From the NCBI GenBank assembly GCA_020047715.1, contig JAIFNN010000061.1, positions 1-41,198 of the forward strand: 41,198 nucleotides of DNA. Direction: 5' to 3'. Position numbers and translations under genes: made by a program. This document shows positions 40,056 through 41,198 of the stretch, one piece after another. Within the stretch, counting starts at the first letter, position 1. Every line of letters starts with the position of its first letter. Below the pieces are notes generated by a model that saw only the letters and a list, made by a program, of their open reading frames with translations, was not told the DNA's origin and searched no databases. The stretch is from Bacteroidota bacterium (lineage in GTDB: Bacteria > Bacteroidota > Bacteroidia > Bacteroidales > GCA-2748055).

Positions 40056-41048
40056 ATGACACAAAAAAAGCCATTTTCCAAAGACCTGATTTTGCTTGAT
40101 AATGTAGAGAAAGCAGTTGATGAAATTGTACTGAAACTCCAGAATGACGTGCTGCATAATATTAAGCGCTTTGGCGCTGCCATTGGTATCAGCGGTGGGA
40201 TTGACTCCTCAGTATGCATGGCTCTGGCCGCTAAAGCCTTTGGACCGGAAAAAGTGTTGGGTATAATGATGCCCGAGCACGATTCCAGTCCCGAAAGCGA
40301 AGAGCTGGCTCGTGAGCTGGCCGACAAGTTCGGTGTCAAAGCCATCAAGGAGGATCTGACGCCTGCACTTGCCGGTTTTAAATGCTACGAAAGACGCGAT
40401 GAGGCCGTAAAAAGGGTTTTTCCTGAATACGATCCGAAAACTTATAAGATGAAAATCGGCGTCAGGCAGACAGGACTCTATAACAACCTGCCCCCGCTCT
40501 TCTCCCTCACCATTATCGACAAAGACGGGAAGCAGCAGGATAAAATTCTTCAGGCACGTGAGTACCTGCAAATTGTTGCCGCCTCAAACTTCAAGCAGCG
40601 GGCAAGAATGTCGATGGTTTATTACCATGCCGAAGCACTTCATTATGCAGTTATCGGAACTCCCAACAAGCATGAACAGGAACAGGGATTCTTTGTGAAA
40701 TACGGAGACGGTGGTGCAGATGTTATGCCCATCGGAAACTTATACAAAACGCAGGTTTATCAACTCGCTGAATACCTGGGAGTCCCCAAACGCATTATCG
40801 TAAGAACCCCAACAACCGACACGTATTCTGCCGAGCAGACTCAGGAAGAATTTTTCTACCAATTACCTTTTCAGCTGATGGATATATTCTGGCTTGGATT
40901 TGAGAATGGATACCCTGCCAAAGAGGTAGGATTGGTTATGGGTGAAACCGAGGAAAGAGTAGAGGCTCTGTTTAGAAATTTCGAAAGGAAGCGTTTAACT
41001 ACCGAATATCTTAGGATGGCTCCGGTGCGGGACTATTTTGGGAGTTAG
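40056..41048 (+). CDS. nadE: NAD(+) synthase, ammonia-dependent type (no nitrilase domain)
   Basis: GAAIGISGGIDSSVCMALAAKAFGPEKVLGIMMPEHDSSPES; HYAVIGTPNKHEQEQGFFVKYGDGGADVMPIGNLYKTQVYQLAEYLGVP. Confidence 0.96.
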   Translation: MTQKKPFSKDLILLDNVEKAVDEIVLKLQNDVLHNIKRFGAAIGISGGIDSSVCMALAAKAFGPEKVLGIMMPEHDSSPESEELARELADKFGVKAIKEDLTPALAGFKCYERRDEAVKRVFPEYDPKTYKMKIGVRQTGLYNNLPPLFSLTIIDKDGKQQDKILQAREYLQIVAASNFKQRARMSMVYYHAEALHYAVIGTPNKHEQEQGFFVKYGDGGADVMPIGNLYKTQVYQLAEYLGVPKRIIVRTPTTDTYSAEQTQEEFFYQLPFQLMDIFWLGFENGYPAKEVGLVMGETEERVEALFRNFERKRLTTEYLRMAPVRDYFGS

Positions 41049-41198
41049 TGTTTGAGGGTTTCTGGCCTTCGGCCGTTTCAGGGTTTCAGGGCCTTCGGCC
41101 GTTGGAGGGTTTCAGGCCTGCGGCGTTTCAGGCCTTCGGCCGTTGCAGTCGCCTATGGCGGTTTCAGGGCCTTCGGCCGTTGCATTGTTTCAGGGCTT
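41049..41198. repeat. GC-hairpin repeat block R, same family as block L, continuing beyond the window
   Basis: ggccttcggccg recurring; 24-nt string cggccgttgcattgtttcagggct at 41174-41197 is identical to 39685-39708. Confidence 0.92.

Noticed and set aside
39707-40348. 213-aa minus-strand ORF (and 39675-40001, 39682-40017) through the satellite
   Set aside because: Repeat-driven open frame; the rest is antisense to nadE. Three overlapping frames give the same repeat peptide, as expected from an 8-bp unit without stops.

Overview
The window is a Bacteroidota (Bacteroidales/Marinilabiliales-like) chromosomal segment. This rests on SusC/SusD homologs, PorP/SprF, PD40/SPOR envelope proteins, PID-CTERM-like tails and Bacteroidota-style low-complexity intergenic words. 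From left to right it contains: a minus-strand block with a truncated or frameshifted TonB-dependent receptor, a YncE-like propeller/phosphoesterase fusion, SusD, SusC, a small secreted protein and a glycerophosphodiester phosphodiesterase (candidate phosphoester-acquisition locus); lytic transglycosylase, uvrA and LOG protein; a two-gene unit of SPOR-tailed and TSP3/EF-hand proteins; smpB, a DUF1778/GNAT toxin-antitoxin pair and miaA; a VWA lipoprotein, a 7TM-type histidine kinase, an S9 peptidase, recA and bcp; a TPR-PD40-SPOR protein, clpS, nfeD and floA; an island with two tiny PID-CTERM-like sortable proteins around a PD40-SPOR protein and a PorP/SprF protein, followed by an ACP-asparagine synthase pair; and nadE enclosed by an unusual repeat landscape. 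That landscape is a 33-unit 8-bp satellite (GAAAC[TC/CC/AT]T) next to GC-hairpin modules with the inverted core GTTTC, and the modules recur on the far side of nadE. The two signals most worth following are this nadE-flanking repeat system and the PID-CTERM/ACP-AsnB island. I saw no tRNA, rRNA, CRISPR array, intact IS or prophage. All family names come from motif recognition in the supplied translations; no search was run.
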